Translations under genes and position numbers: made by a program
Part shown: positions 10,193-25,100 of the stretch, piece after piece
How positions within the stretch are numbered: the stretch's first letter is position 1
Layout: every line of letters begins with the position of its first letter
NCBI GenBank assembly: GCA_037893225.1
Contig: JAZGUH010000145.1
Coordinates: 1,426,001 to 1,490,000 of the forward strand
Direction of reading: 5' to 3'
Length of the DNA stretch: 64,000 bases
From: Hippasteria phrygiana
Lineage: Eukaryota > Echinodermata > Asteroidea > Valvatida > Goniasteridae
Notes under the pieces: generated by a model
Databases searched by the model: none
The model's input: the letters and a program-made list of their open reading frames with translations, nothing else
Told to the model about the DNA's origin: nothing

Positions 10193-13100
10193 CTAAGATC
10201 GAAGATAAGAATATCTTTTATTGTATTACATTCAAAATATACACCGCGTTTACACTAGATCCGGCAATTGGATTAAAAGGGGGATCGAACCTGGCAATTG
10301 GATTAAAAGGGCGATCGCCCGTCAAGCGCAAGTGTAAATGCGAGGTGGATCGGGGTCTGATCCAGATCTGATCCACCTTTCTCGATCCCCCCTTCCTACG
10401 GAGATTCGATCCGGATCAGACCCCGCAATTTTTTAGTGTAAACGCAATTGGTGAATCAGACCCCGCAATTTGTGTGATGCAGTGGATTGTGGGAAGCTTG
10501 AAAGTCCGCGAAAAATATTTACTGTGGATATGTGTACACTAGCTGTGCTGGTTCCCACGAAGTCCATGTGCACTGCAAATGCATGGTTGGTACTCCGTCT
10601 GCATCGTGTCATTCTCTCTCCTTCACGTGCGTGACTTCGTCATCTGGGGAGTTCCTAATTCTCAAATTTTATACAGCCTGTTTATATATTATAGGTCATT
10701 GTTGGTTCGTTGATTTGCCCCTACGTTCCGGTAATATTTCGGCGCTTTGTATCCGAATAACAAGCTGAAAAGTGGTCCAAAGATTTGTTGTTTTCTGTTG
10801 TCGTTTCACGTTGAAAATGATGCAACAAAATCAAAAAGGAACGACAAACATGGCCGTACGTTATGTTTTCACACTGACTGATGAATAACGCGAAAAAAAT
10901 TACCGTAAGGTCGGCTATTACGCACACTCAATGACCTTCCTTCCGCTGTAAATGGTGGATCGAAGAATGATCAGGATCTAGTGTAAACGCGGCACAGTAT
11001 ATTTGCGGTTAAGCTTCCCTGTGGTTTTATTACCCCACAAATCCCGATCCACCTTTGCCGGATCTAGTGTAAACGCGGTCATAGAGATCTTTTGCTCCCT
11101 TCTGGATGTGATGTTTATTACTGAATGCTCAGTGCTTTATAAGAGCCTGTGGGACAAACTTTACAGGCTTACTTGGACAACATCCAAACCAAATACCTGC
11201 TTACTAGAACACAAATCGTAACCACTTGACCACCAAGCTTTCCAGGGTCGGCTGGCTGATATTTATTGCCAAACAAACCACAATAATTGAATTTTTTGTA
11301 ATCTTGTTTAAAATTACATTATCCCTGATGCAAACTCCATTTTCTGATACTGGGTTTGATACAGAAGGAATGTATCAGAAAGCAGGAGGCGGCAACAAGT
11401 TTATTGACTAAAACATTATTTTTAACATTATTTTTAAATACAACAAAATGACTTTTGGGAGCAATTTTTATCAAGTCCCCTCTATCCCGTTGGTGCCATT
11501 TGTCAAAGTTGTCGCTGCGGGCAGCAAACAATTTGACGTCATAGCACGAACTCCCCTTTTGTGTCGTCCGATGACGTTAATTTGTTTGCTGCCCGTAGTG
11601 ACGACTTTTAGACAAATGGCACTAGCGGGCTGTGCTGCGCTAGAGGGACTTTATAAAAATAGCTCTCAAAATGACACAGACTTCTCTCAGCAATCAACAT
11701 CATCTTTAATATTAGTACACAAGTACATGTAAATTTTGTGCAGATATGTGTTTGACGGATTTAACTGTTGAACGCTGCACATGCAGAGAACTTTAAGTCG
11801 TATATATAGGCACACATTTTTTAGATTGAACAAAATGAAGAAAAAGTGGGAGTGGGAGTGGAAGGATATCTTTTGAATCTATTTTCAAAGAGTTGTTTTT
11901 TTCTGAATTTTTTGGACTTTATGAATGGAAATAAAAGTGTGATGGCCAGAATTTTAGTGGTCAAGATAAAGCTCGCAGGATGGACTGTTAACGTACCTTA
12001 GCCTTCATCTCTATCAATTACTACAACAATTGAGTCAGCACACTTTTATCCCCTATTTAAATCTTTAAGTTATTCATAAATGTGTCATTATTCCTATTTG
12101 TCGAGTGCCCATCACGGGGGTGAGTTTAAACCTTTGGGGGAGGTGAGTTGGCCTCACCAAAGGTAGAAGTTACCCCGCCTGGGTCTATAGATCTGAAAAT
12201 TGGGATAATTTCACTGAAATCTGTTAACCCCTTGACCTCGGGTTTTAGATGGTGGCAGCGGGGCGCCAGGTCCGGTTGTGCAGCCAAGCATAATGTGCAC
12301 AATACCTCAATAATGGATTGAAAATGCAGAGATTGGCACATATATGTGTCAACCGGCCTGGTGACAATTTTCAATTCGCACATATATGTGTCAACTGGTG
12401 GCAAGGGGTTAAAGAATTATCTTCTATTTACATGTAGATCTGGCCCCAGGAAAACTAAGGATGGTAGAGTTGGTGTTAATTTAAAATGTCAACACCCTAC
12501 CATCTCTGATCATAACCCTTGACCTGGAGTGGCTTTTAGCCTTGTATTAGGTGACTTCAATGAAAAAAAAGTACGACTGCTCCAAAATGTATGTTGGAAC
12601 AAGTTGTTCTCTGGCCATATGCAATGGGACTGGTGGTTCAGGAGCATGCGCAAAATACAGTTGAATTCGGCCTGGGAGCACCATGTGATCCCGCATGGAA
12701 CACTGATCTACAGTTGTGGTCAAAAGTTTACATACACCACATATTGCAAACAAATCCACAATTCATGCCAAAGGTGTGAACCAACTCCAAATAATTATAG
12801 GACTTTAGAAATATTATTTTATGGATATACTGAAAAATTACAACTGAAAAATCGCAAGAAACAGAACAGCGTCAGGAACAATTGAAGGAATAATTTAGTG
12901 CTGCAGCCGAACCGCCGAACCGAACTAAACATTGGCGTCCGAACCGAACCGAACCGAACCGAACCGAAATTGTCGGTTCGGAAGTTCGGCAAGCTTTACG
13001 TGCACATATTGATAGCACTTGGAATGCATGCGATGATAGAACAAAATTGGCGCACACCGGCGGCACAGATGATTGAATTTACATGTTGATAAGGCCTTTC

Positions 13101-16100
13101 TTTTCGGCCTTATATTGCAGCAGGTTTGGACTCCATCACTACAATGCAGCGTAAAATATATTAGCCCAGGTAATTTTCGCATGCAATGAAGACAGCCGAT
13201 AGAATTTAAAAAGCCCTTTCAATCCAGGAAGGTAAGAAAAGACATGAGGTAAAAATCATAAAAGACCAAGTCGCGACCGCTTGCATCCGGCCATGTGAGT
13301 TTGCAACCCTCCACCCCCGCCCCTAGAAAATGTAGTGTGCTTAAAAGTGAGCCCCTGCCCAGTATGCAATGATTGGCTGTTCACATGGCGACACCGGCAC
13401 CCGGGGGCGACACAACATGAATATACATTCCTTGTTTTGTGGGGCCGGGGATGCACAGAGTAGAGTCCAGGGATGAGATTCTAATAACAAAATAAAGTTT
13501 GAAGTTTGTGAGCGCGTTTGCCGTGAAGCCCTTCAGGTATTTATATTCCAGGTTCTCTGTTGTGCAATCTAAGGCTCTCATGGACACCTTTCAGAACAAA
13601 AATATTTGCAAAATTGTATCCCCGAAAATTGTGGTAGGATGGCATAGAACGGACAAGACGTGTGTGACTTCGGCTCTCCGATTTTTCTGTCAGAAATTGA
13701 CCCTAGGATACAGGGAATCATCCTAAAACTTCAGAGTTCGCAGTCTATCTCTGTAGAGACACTTATTAGTCGTGATTCTGCCATTAAGGAGCTGTTAGAA
13801 GTTAGGAATGTGATATTCGAATATGCGAAAGAGATGTACTTGTGACGGGATCCAGCAAGATGGTGCCGAAACGACGAGTGACTCCACAATACAAAAGCTA
13901 ATAAGTACCCTTTCCACTTGTAATTTCACCCTAAAATCCCATAGGTCTCCGAACACAGCAGCCGATGACATCAAGGAATTGTGCCTCTACATGTTTGGCC
14001 ACCGTAATAGTTTCCCCAAGTCTTGCCTTAGCTCAGTTAGCCAGCCCAAACCCAAACAGCCGAAGCAAACCACCATTACAGGTATCATCACCACAGACGC
14101 CATGACCCCCGAACCCGTCCCATCAGAACCCATCACCCTAAATGTCATCCTTAAGGCTATATCACAGGTTCAAACTGATATTAAGTTACTTGATCGCAAA
14201 TGTTCGGACCAAATTTTGACACTTTCTGACCAGATTTCTGTTTCTTCTTTTTCCGAAAGGGAAACAATAGATGGGATGAAGAAGGAATGTGACACTCTCC
14301 GCTCTACCATTGATATGCTGATGAGCCCTTCTTCTCGTGGTGCTGATGTCCATTCAAAGCCCCAGCCCTGTGCTCTGAGCCGGAACCATCCATGTGCATC
14401 CACGGGCCAAGCCAGTCCAGCAGTGCCAACAACATTAGCGACAGAGGATGTTGATCCCGTCATCATCGACGAAAGCATTGATTTATCCACGGACGGAGGC
14501 CGAGTTGCTAATCGACTCATACTACGATCGCATTGACGCCCAGTGTCCAACCTGGCAAGAAACAGGAATGTTCCACACTCCCCAACCAGCCCGACCCCTC
14601 CATAAACAAGACCTCTTTTCATGAGCAGCTGGCCGAGTATCGCAAAAAGCACAAGGAACGGAACACTGCAAAGACCAAACCACCTACTACCCCCAACCCA
14701 ACCACCACAGCAGATATCTTGGTCATCGGTGACTCCATGATCAAGCGACTACAACCCAGAAAACTGAGTAGGAAAAAAGAAGTCATCTACCATACCATGC
14801 ACGGTGCGAAGATTGAGGACATCGCTCTGAACGCCAAACACGTGTCAACCAAGCACAATGTTTCTGGCATAATTCTTCATGTCGGAACCAACAACACCTC
14901 CGACAATGCGGAAACCATTGCTGCAAAGATCACTTTACTCGGCGAAACACTGCAACCAAAGTCAGTGACGATTGCATCAATCATTCATCGCAAAAATCAG
15001 ACAGTGTCCCAACTGAAGAAAGTCGATGATTCAAATGAACTGCTGAAATCACAGCGCAATAACTGGGACTTTATCAACAACGGAAACATAAATTCGGACC
15101 ATCTTGTCTCGGACGGCGTGCACCTTAACACCAGGAGTACGCCTACTGGCCAAAAACATTATACAGCACATAGCCGGACCATCACAAGACACATATCGAC
15201 GCATACCATCGACTGAATTCACGCCGCAGAGAACATTGGTGCAATCTCGTACTCTGGTGCCCTTAAGAAACCGATTGGAGCTGACCCAGATGTTTCGACT
15301 TTTTTCGGCTATCCAACCAGTACTACCCTCACCGGCAGCCGAAGCGACGTCAACCCCTCCTCTACCAACCACGACCCGAGCTAACTCAATCCGAGACCCA
15401 CAATGCCCATCATCGGCTCCGAGACCAAGAATAGAACCAATACCTGGATAATGTCAGAGAACTACTCAATCCACAGAGCATGATTCCAAAGTAAACTTAA
15501 TAGATGGTATCATTCACAACCGAAGTGCAGGTGATTTTTCATTCGCCGACCTCAATGTAAAAAATATAATGAATAAATTCGACCATTTTAAGATATTGAT
15601 GTCTACAAATCCATTTGATATTATCTGTTTAAACGAAACATTTTGTGACTCCTCAATCTCTGACGAAGAGCTTAACCTCCCTTGTCAGAACAGAAAGAAA
15701 CCGTCATGGGGGTGGGGGGTGGCAATGTACATCTGAAATAATTTAACTTTCATCAGCCGTGATGACTTAGAAACAGATGATGTCGAGTGTCTATGGGTTG
15801 AACTCAAATGTAAGCAAAGGCAGCCTGTGCTTAAAAGTTCTATTTACAGGCCACCCTCAAGTTCTGTTGAGTTTATAGACAAACTGAGTGGTATTATAGA
15901 TACTCATGTGAATGTAAAGAAATTATTGTAGTTGGCGACTTTAATTGTGATGTTTCCGAGGACGACAATGGTACTTCATCAAACCCTATAACTTCATGTT
16001 TTAATATGTTCCAAATGACGCAACTTATACATTATCCTACCCACATTACTGAATTTACTGAAACAACCATTGATCTAATTTTTAGCTCTCATTCTGAACT

Positions 16101-19100
16101 TGTAAGTGAAAGTGGTGTCCTATCTGTCCTGATTAGTGACCACTATCTTGTTTACGGTAATCATAATTAGAAAGCCACCCAAAAAGAAGGCCGTTCAATT
16201 AACTTCAGAGGTTTTAAAGATATATATAGACAATGACGCTTTTCAAGACGACCTCCTTAATGCCCCATGGGATTATGTCCTTAACGGATAACGCCATATG
16301 GCATCAAAAAAAAGTGGCACCAGGCCGGATGACGCCATTTACCGCCGTTTGTGCAGTTTTAATCCATTGTTAGATTATTGTTTGTTACGCTTGACTGCAC
16401 AAACACATTGTAGCGGTTTGCTTGGCTGCCAGAACCACCGCCACACCCCAACGTCTCCGGTATAAGGGCTTAATTGTCATGATGTTAATGAAGCATGGTC
16501 AATATGGCACTCTCTGTTTATGGTAACAGGTCAACTCGTACCTTAGACAACTCGTACCTTGGCCAACTCATACCTTCAACTCGACAACATCGTACCAACT
16601 CGTACCTTTGCCAACTCGTACCTTCGCCAACTCGTACCTCCAGTTAGGACAAATCGTACACGGTCGTACCTTCACGCGAAAGTCAAGTCGTACCGTCAAT
16701 GTTCTGAAATACCTTGGGCCGTAACTGATTGATGTGCTTTGATATAATTATACTATTATAGGCCTACTTTTCGGTTAATTTAGACGTTGCTAGAAAAGGA
16801 ATGTAAAGTGAAATGTATTTTTTTTCTGATTAAAAGTGGATTTTATTTATATGGGTCATTCCACCAGGTTGGGACACAGTGTGTGACATTTATCCATATC
16901 TTTAAAAGTACTATTACATTTGATTCAGTTATTTCATGTAACATCAGTCTTTGGGTGGGAAATATTTTTGAAAGTTTTAAATCATGTAAATTATATTTTA
17001 CCAAAAATATGATTAAAAACATGCTTCAGTTTGACATAACCAGTTTGACGTAACAGGACACGTCAATTTTTCTGTTTTTGTGTTTTTTCAACACTTTAAA
17101 TATAAATATGGGAAATTCACCATGTGTACTAATTAAAAGATATACTATGCAACACAAGAACACTTTCTTTATGGTAGTCAGTGTCCAAATATAGCAGAGA
17201 CAGCAAAAACAGACGTGAGAGTGGACGTAACATGGACACTGTGTCCACTGTTACGTCCACACATGCATGTTTTTATTGTTCTTGCTGTTTCTGAGCTATT
17301 TGGACACTGGCAACCATAACAAAAAGTGTTTTCTGGTAGCATTGGGTGTCTTTTAGTTAGTACATATAGTAAGTTGCATAATTATTTATTTAATGACGAA
17401 AAATTAAGGCAGTCTGGACGTAACATTTAGTACTAACATGGTGTGACATGAAAATGCACATTTCCATTTTGTAACATTTTCAACATTTATATAAATAATT
17501 ATGCAAACTCACTCTGTATACTAATTACAAAACACAAACTGCAACACAAAAAACAATTGTTATGATATTCAATATCCAAATGCAGCACAACAGCAGAAAT
17601 ATATGTATGGTCATGGTCTAACATGGTGTCCATGTTACGTCTGCACCGATTCTTCAAATTCTTGCTATTTGTGCTATGTTTGGACACTGACTGCCGTAAA
17701 AAGGTGTTTCATTGTTGCATAGTGTGTCTTTTAATTATTGTACATAATAAATTTTCCATATTTATTTATTAAAGTGTTAAAAAACCACAAAAATTTAAAT
17801 GTTGGACACGGTGTCCATGTTACGTCTATTTTACATACAAAAAAACACACTTTTTATCATATTTTTGTAAAAATATAACTTACATGATTGAAACTTTCTC
17901 AAATAATCTCACACCCAAAGACGGATGTCACATGAAATAACTGAATTAAATGTAATGATGGTTTTAATGATATGGTCATATACACACTGTGTCCCAACCT
18001 GGTGGAATGACCCATATAAAACAATTTACCGGTTTATAATTTAATTATGTTCGTGTTTATGTATAGGGTCTACAACTTGTGTCATACTTTTTTGTTTATT
18101 TTAGACTGCATTCATGTTAATTGTACTTTTGCTATTTTAGACTTTGATGGAAAAGGAACATAGGAATTCAATTGTTTACAGTAGTAGGCCTACTTTGTTG
18201 AGAAGTGCTTTCTTTTTTAAGATGACCGTGCGCCACACTGTTGATGCTTTTCGTGGGCTTTTCATCTTAACTTTTTAGTTTTACTTGTAGTTCATAAATC
18301 AGCTGTTACTTTTGATAGGAAATTCATTCTGAATTTATTGAAGGTAATAAGTGGCTGGCACGTACTTTGTTGTGGAATTAATTAATAAATCGTCTGAAGT
18401 TTGCCCATTGTCATATTCTATAGTTCGGCCTGTAATTCTGTGGTCTTTTGCGGTGCCGTAGCCCCGGGCCGTAGCCAAACTTGGCATTCAGCACGCGTTT
18501 GCCGTTTGAACTTGATTTGATACTGGTGATGCGCGCATTTATTGCCGAAGCTTAGCATGGCGCACCATTGTTTTGTCAAAGTCGTGAATAGGATTTAATT
18601 TACTATGATCTCACCGTACTTCCAACATGTCCAATGGAATATTATTATTTTTTAAATGAGGTAATTTGGCATGAATTTTAATGCACACGGCACCACGCGA
18701 AACCTGTCGCGCGGTACGAGTTGTCTTAATTAGAGGTACGAGTTGGCCAAGGTACGAGTTGGCCAAGGTACGAGTTGGCCAAGGTACGAGTTGGCCAAGG
18801 TACGAGTTGGCCAAGGTACGAGTTGGCCAAGGTACGAGTTGGCCAAGGTACGAGTTGGCCAAGGTACGAGTTGACCAAGGTACGAGTTGACCAAGGTACG
18901 AGTTGTCCAAGGTACGAGTTGGCAAAGGTACGAGTCTTTCCCCTTGACTTTGGCAGCAAGAAATGATGAAGTTTACATTTTCAGGCAAGATTAAATAGAA
19001 TGTACATGCGTTTTCCAAATGGAAATCTGAACATGTCTTTCTTTTTTTCCCTGCCATTTAATCTTTCCTCACTATAGTCCATTTTTCCATGCAGATTTAA

Positions 19101-22100
19101 CTTCGGAAAATGAAACTCCAAGCCTAGTTAGCTATGCCTTCCCGGATCCCGACTATCTCTGAATCACTTGATGAAATCGTGACCTAACGCTGAATATGCA
19201 TTTACGATAATTAGCGACAGCAACCCCATTCAAACTCTGAATATGCATTTCTGAATGCATTTCAGATACAGTCAAGCATTGGCGTGGCAGTGGCCCGCGG
19301 GGTGTGGCCATATTGTTCCATTATTATCAATCTTGCGCCCAGCAGGTTTGGCAATGTGCCAATCAACTTGTTATGACTGGTGGGGATCGGGCCGGGGAAT
19401 TCCCAGAAGGACATTGTATGCATGTAGTATCGATCGGCGCGATCGCGATTAGAGAGATTTTTTTAATGCACATGCACATGTACATGTACATGTACATGTA
19501 CTTCCGGACCCGAACCGAACCGATGTTCGGAAAAAGAAATTTGAACCGAACCCAAACCGAACCGAACCGAACTTGAAGGATCAGTTGCAGCACTAGAATA
19601 ATTTCCAAGTGTAAATTTTTGACTACAACTGTACATGTATACACATGCACATTTACTCAGGGATGGCCTGTTTCTCTTTGGTATTTATACACGCTGGGAA
19701 CATGGCAAGTTCTCAATGAAAATTCACCAAAAATTAGTGATGTAAAGCGAACAGGACCGTTTTGACTTTTGAGAGCAACTTGTAGCAACTTCTGTTTGAA
19801 CAAAAAGACCACCTGGCCGGTTGTCATCTATATGCACATTCCTGCGCATCTTCAATCCATTGTTTGCCTATTGTGTGCATTACACTTGGCTACACAAACC
19901 CGTCTGGCATACCAGGACCACATTAACCACCGCCCATAGGGCTGTTCATTTTCGAATAATTCAGTATTCGATTATTTAAAACTGGATTTGACGGAATATT
20001 CGAATATTCGATACTCGCCGATCAAGTTCTTCACGCGTCAGCTGCAACTGCATGTCGCGCCCTTACACCGCTGTTTTACATGCAGCGATCGATATTGTGG
20101 AAATTTTTCTACATGCGCCCGTTATATGGGAATGTAACGTTCTGATAAGACACCAAACTCCAGCCTGCGTTTTTTACAAGTGTCAAGGGTTTTATGGACG
20201 GGAACAAAAACCTCTGGCCACAAAAAAGTTACCTTCGACAAAAATGCGGCATTTGACACTGCTAAGCTCCATGACTTTTCTACTAAAATAGCATTAGAGT
20301 CGTATCTATACGTACATATTTTTTCGAATATTCGAACCGGCAAAAAGGTATTAAAATATTCGGTCGACGATCGAATATTCGGTATAATCGGGACAGCCCT
20401 AACCCCCGAAAGAATTGGTTAAGAATAACAGTGATTATTTGACATGATCAAAAAACTAATATCATTCTCTCGGATCTCACCATTTTCACTGCAATCCTCA
20501 TCCGTATCCGTCTTCTTCCTCTTCGTTCCTTTCTTGACTCCATATCCCTCAGGTTCTTTCACCTTGGTATAGGACCCCCCACATGAACGCTGATGCTCCG
20601 CCCACCAGGGGTCTCTTTTGGCAGGTGCTCTGTTCATGGCCCTACGCACCATGCCATAGTAGGGGGGTCGTTTCTGGCAAGGTCCGTTACAGCGCCACCA
20701 ATGTTGACGATAAACATCAACTTCATCATGAAAGTTGTGGTAAATCTAGTGAGAAAAAGTTCAGTTTAAATTCAAATTTGAATTTGTATGGACAGCTAAT
20801 TCGGCTACGGTCAATGAAAACCTGGATTCATTGTGTGGGCCAGCATCAGCTGACCCCCCCCCCCCCCCCCACCAACTTTCTCCAATCCCCTTCCTTCTTC
20901 CCCCTCCCCAAGCCTTTTCCCCAAACCTGGGGGTTAGTCTGCTAAAATCTTGGCAGTAAATTCTGCTGTGGTTAAGAAAACCTGCACAGTGGAACACCGC
21001 TATAACGAACATCCTGGGATCCACAGATTTTGTTCGGTATAGCGATCATTTGGTATAGCGATTTTCAGCCGCCAGTTACTTAGGGACGACTTTAAACATC
21101 TGCCAGCCATGGAATTACAATGTATGTAATTAAATGTTCATACTTTCTAAGCTTATCGAATTCTAAAACAACCGAAATCTAAAGCAACAGTTGGCTTTTC
21201 CCCAATTCTATTCCTTGGGGAAATACATGTAATAGCCACCTGTCACTTTTCAACATAAAGCTGCGGCCGTTTGGGAAAATTTTACAAACAGTCCAAATGA
21301 CCAGTAAATTGTTTTTTCAACAACAATTTTCGGTAAGTTTTTTACACAAAATTTGGGGGCCAAGGATGGTGTTCGGTATAGCCGAATGTTCAGTATAGCG
21401 GTGTTCGGTATAGCGGCGTTCCACTGTACTCATAGGGCAGGCCTATTTGTCAAAGACCCCCCCCCCCCCCCCCCGAATAATAAATAAAAATAATTATTTA
21501 CATTTTTGCCACAAATGGAAATCAAATAACCAGAGCCCTCTACATACAGCACATCAATGTAGTTTTGCAGCACTTACTGTGATGTTTGTTCCAGTAGACT
21601 GGTTGAGTCTGTTCATGTGCTTGCAGAACTCAGGCCCATGTCCATCGTGATCCTGTAAGATCAAACATACATATGTACATGTAGGACTCATCTGCTGTGT
21701 TCAAAGGATGTCTAACTGAAAATTATGATTTGATTGAATTCCACCTACTAATAGGGCTGTCCCGAATATACCGAATATTTGATATTCGATCGTCAAGCGA
21801 ATATTCAAAAACCACTTTGCCAGTTCGAAATTCGAAAAGATGCACGTACAGATGCGACTGATGCTATTTTAATAGGAAAGTTACGGCGCTTAGCAGTGTC
21901 AAATGCCGCATTTTTGTCAATCGTAACTTTTGTGGACTGAGGTTTATTGTTCCTGTCTGTAAAACCCTTGATACAACAGGGGCATGCAAAAAAAATGCTG
22001 TTCGAACGGTCCATAATATCAATCGCCATACGTAAAACACCGGCATGCTTTTACGTGCAATGTTGGTTTTTTTTACCAGTGCGGCATGCACTGAAAAACT

Positions 22101-25100
22101 TGATCAGCGAGTATCGAATATTCGAATATTCAGTCAAACCAAGTTTTGAATATTCAAATACTAAATTATTCGAAAATGAACAGCCCTACCTACTAATGAA
22201 TTATGAAAGAAAATTATTTGTGAATGAACAAAATCACTTACATGTACTACACTGCACTGTATTTGGTATTACAAAAACATGTGTGCTGCACGCAAAAGAT
22301 TGATACATTAGAACTATAGTAATTCAGAGCATACTGCTCCTACATTTGTAATTCAACATTAGAAACTTATAACACCTGTTACTTATCGTGGGCTAATTTT
22401 TCCATGGGATGCCTCATTGGAATGCCCAGAGCTTATTTAACCCTAATCCCCTAGGGTGCATGCAAAATCATATTAAAATTTGAGGATTTGGGGTGTTAGG
22501 GTTAATGGCAACAAATTTGCAGCTCAATTTGGAAATTTATATTTCAGGCTATAATACACCCCACAACCAGTGTTGTAGTCAAGGCCACAACCTCCGAGGC
22601 CGAGGCCAAGACCGAGGCCACAACCTCCGAGGCCGAGACCGAGGCCGAGGCCACAACGTCCGAGGCCACAACGTCCGAGGCCAAGGCCGAGGCCGAGGCC
22701 ACAACGTCCGAGGCCGAGGCCGAGGCCGAGGCCGGTTACTAAACACGTAATAAACTAATAATCCACTCAATCAAGGTTAAAGGCAGTGTGTATGATTGGT
22801 CATTGTTGCAATTTTCAGAAATGGGCGGATTTGGGGGTTAGTATTTTATAGGAAATATCGTTCCACTGACCTGTTCAAAGTTTTGCGTTGTTGGATGGCG
22901 AGAAAAACGAGAGAAAAACGGCGCTCGTTTTCAACCGTCGGGCGGATGATAGCCTTTAGTCAACAAGACGCGCGTGGCTTCCTGGACACGTGACGCGCCC
23001 CGAACGCCAGCATGTCCGGGGCGCGCCACTCGTCCGGGTAGCCACGTGCGCCTTGACTAAAGCCTACAGGGCAGTTTTCCAACGATTGAAAACAATATAA
23101 ATTTCCACTTTTCTTGACAACGACAGCACACCTGGTGCTATCATTTCACACGATGATTGAGACTACTATTTACTTACGTTACAGGCTAGTAAGGTATTTC
23201 GTAATAATTCAGTAAAAACAAATTAGAGGATTACCAATCGTGTACACTACCTTCATTGTTGGATTTTATATTTTATTTTCAAGTCACGTCAATGGCAGGT
23301 TCCTTAAAGGATATGTTTATTGCATTTCAAGAACATAAGGGTCTCCAGCATCTATTGAGATAGCTTTGCACGGTGTGGCCTCATAATAATCCCTCCTCTG
23401 CTAAAAATGCGCTCCACTGGAGCACTGCTGGCTGGAACATAGTCTTGGGCCCAAGACCCTTGTGTTGTTATTTCGGAGCGCCCGCGCGCCAGATTCACTA
23501 ACGTTGTGTCCTCGAAATCCCGGCTTCGTACGTGCGTTCTGGCCTCACGCATGCGTAGTTTACAAAATGCAGCCGAATCCGCAGCCGGTGTTTGTCAAAC
23601 GTGCACGATTTTGGATCGCCACAAGGGTCTTGGATAAGTTGGCAGGCAATTCTTAACTTTTTCTTTACTTTTCGATGATTCTCCCTCGCTTTTCCGAGGG
23701 ATCCAATCAGTGACCGAGTTTGAGCCTTATCATAAATTATTCATTACATGCAAATACATAGGACATGATGAGGCATCATGACCATTGATCTGCAGCTGCG
23801 CGTGTCACATGCGCGTGCACGCATGTCGGACATAAACCACGAATGTGATTGGTCAGAACACCATCAGGCGACGCTCACTGGATCGGTCTATTGCATAACC
23901 GTCCATCATTATCACAGTCCACAGTCTGGTCGCGCCCCCGAAATGCCAACTTATCCAAGACTTTACTACAGATCCAAAATCTTATCGCGCTGTCGGCCTA
24001 TTGCAACTACACTGTACCTGATCGCGCTGCCTGTGCATTGCAACTGCGAAAGTACAAAAGTACAATAGTTACGTCTTTGAACCAAGACTAGCTGGAACAG
24101 AGAGGACAGTCTTTGCAAGGGCATGCAGTTATGGGTACATAGACTAGTAGACATGTGACAGGCTTCGCGTTGCGCGAGCACGCGTGAATAACAGGTTGGT
24201 TCCCTCAACTTCACTGCCGGCCATTATGATTATCGCTTTAACGTTCACTCGTTCAGGGCCGAGTGGTAGACCAGGAACCAGTCTATAGCGGGAGTAGACA
24301 GATTATCTAACAAAAATATTAGATGCTACCTGAGTACGTGTAACACAATAGTGGCAGTTCATGGGGCGAGTGAAGTGCTGGACCAGGAACTACACTTAGT
24401 CTATTACCGGGAGTAGACTGGTTCTACAAGAAGATAATACATATAATGTACGTACGTAGTACGTGCAATCGGGGAGCTATCTATAGCTCCATGGTGCAAT
24501 AATGCAAATACCAGTTCATTAATTCGTGCGTATCTGCTTGAAACTTTATTTCGTTTCACGGAACTCACTGTGGCAGCTTCTCGAAAGTTTCATGAGGTAA
24601 ACAATTTAAATTAATTGAAACAGAAAACACATCTGAATTGGTGGGAAAATTGGTCAAAGTGGGCGGCCTCGAGCCGGCCTCGACCAGATCTTCGAGTCCG
24701 GAAGGCTCCGAGGCCGAGGCCGAGGCCGAGGCCTTGCACTCCGAGGCCAAGGCCGAGACCGAGGCCATAAAAATCGGCCTCGAGGCCGGCCTCGAGGCCG
24801 AGGCCGGTCTCGAGACCTCCAACACTGCCCACAACTTTCTCACACTTCATTTCTTTACTTTTGTCAACAACTTTCCAACCAGTACAACTCCCCCCCTCCC
24901 CCCTCCCCCCTCCCCCAACCTACATTTGTTTTAATTAAAATATTTTAAAGGATGAACATAAATTGGGGATCACCTTTTCAGACATTTTTGAATTTGTTTT
25001 CCTCTTAGATCCAAAACTCAAATATATGCTACTGAAGATCAAAAGGAAACTTGAGTGCAGTGTTTATGCATGGTATTAGGTGTAATCTGGACATCAATTC

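Larger units (their letters stand above)
12896..19595. mobile_element. hAT-like 6.7-kb composite element
   Basis: Ends TAGTGCTGCA...TGCAGCACTA, flanked by a perfect 8-bp duplication GAATAATT (12888-12895, 19596-19603) inside the Tc1-type element. CCGAAC pentamer-rich subterminal DNA occurs at both ends (12904-12980, 19505-19575). The interior carries a LINE fragment and a foldback element. No hAT transposase was recognised. Confidence 0.7.
12711..19631. mobile_element. Tc1/mariner-type element split by a later insertion
   Basis: Left end CAGTTGTGGTCAAAAGTTTA preceded by TA; right end TTTTTGACTACAACTG followed by TA. This is the classical Tc1 terminal pattern with a TA target duplication. Without the 6.7-kb insert at 12896-19595 it would be a ~0.2-kb non-autonomous element. 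Confidence 0.75.

Noticed and set aside
18611..19057. 148-aa Pro/Thr repeat protein
   Set aside because: Produced by reading the 16-bp minisatellite in one frame; several frames on both strands are equally open.
22493..22750. Arg/Gly-rich (RGRGHNVRG) RNA-binding-like protein
   Set aside because: Translation of a GAGGCC minisatellite; no start context or homologous domain outside the repeat.
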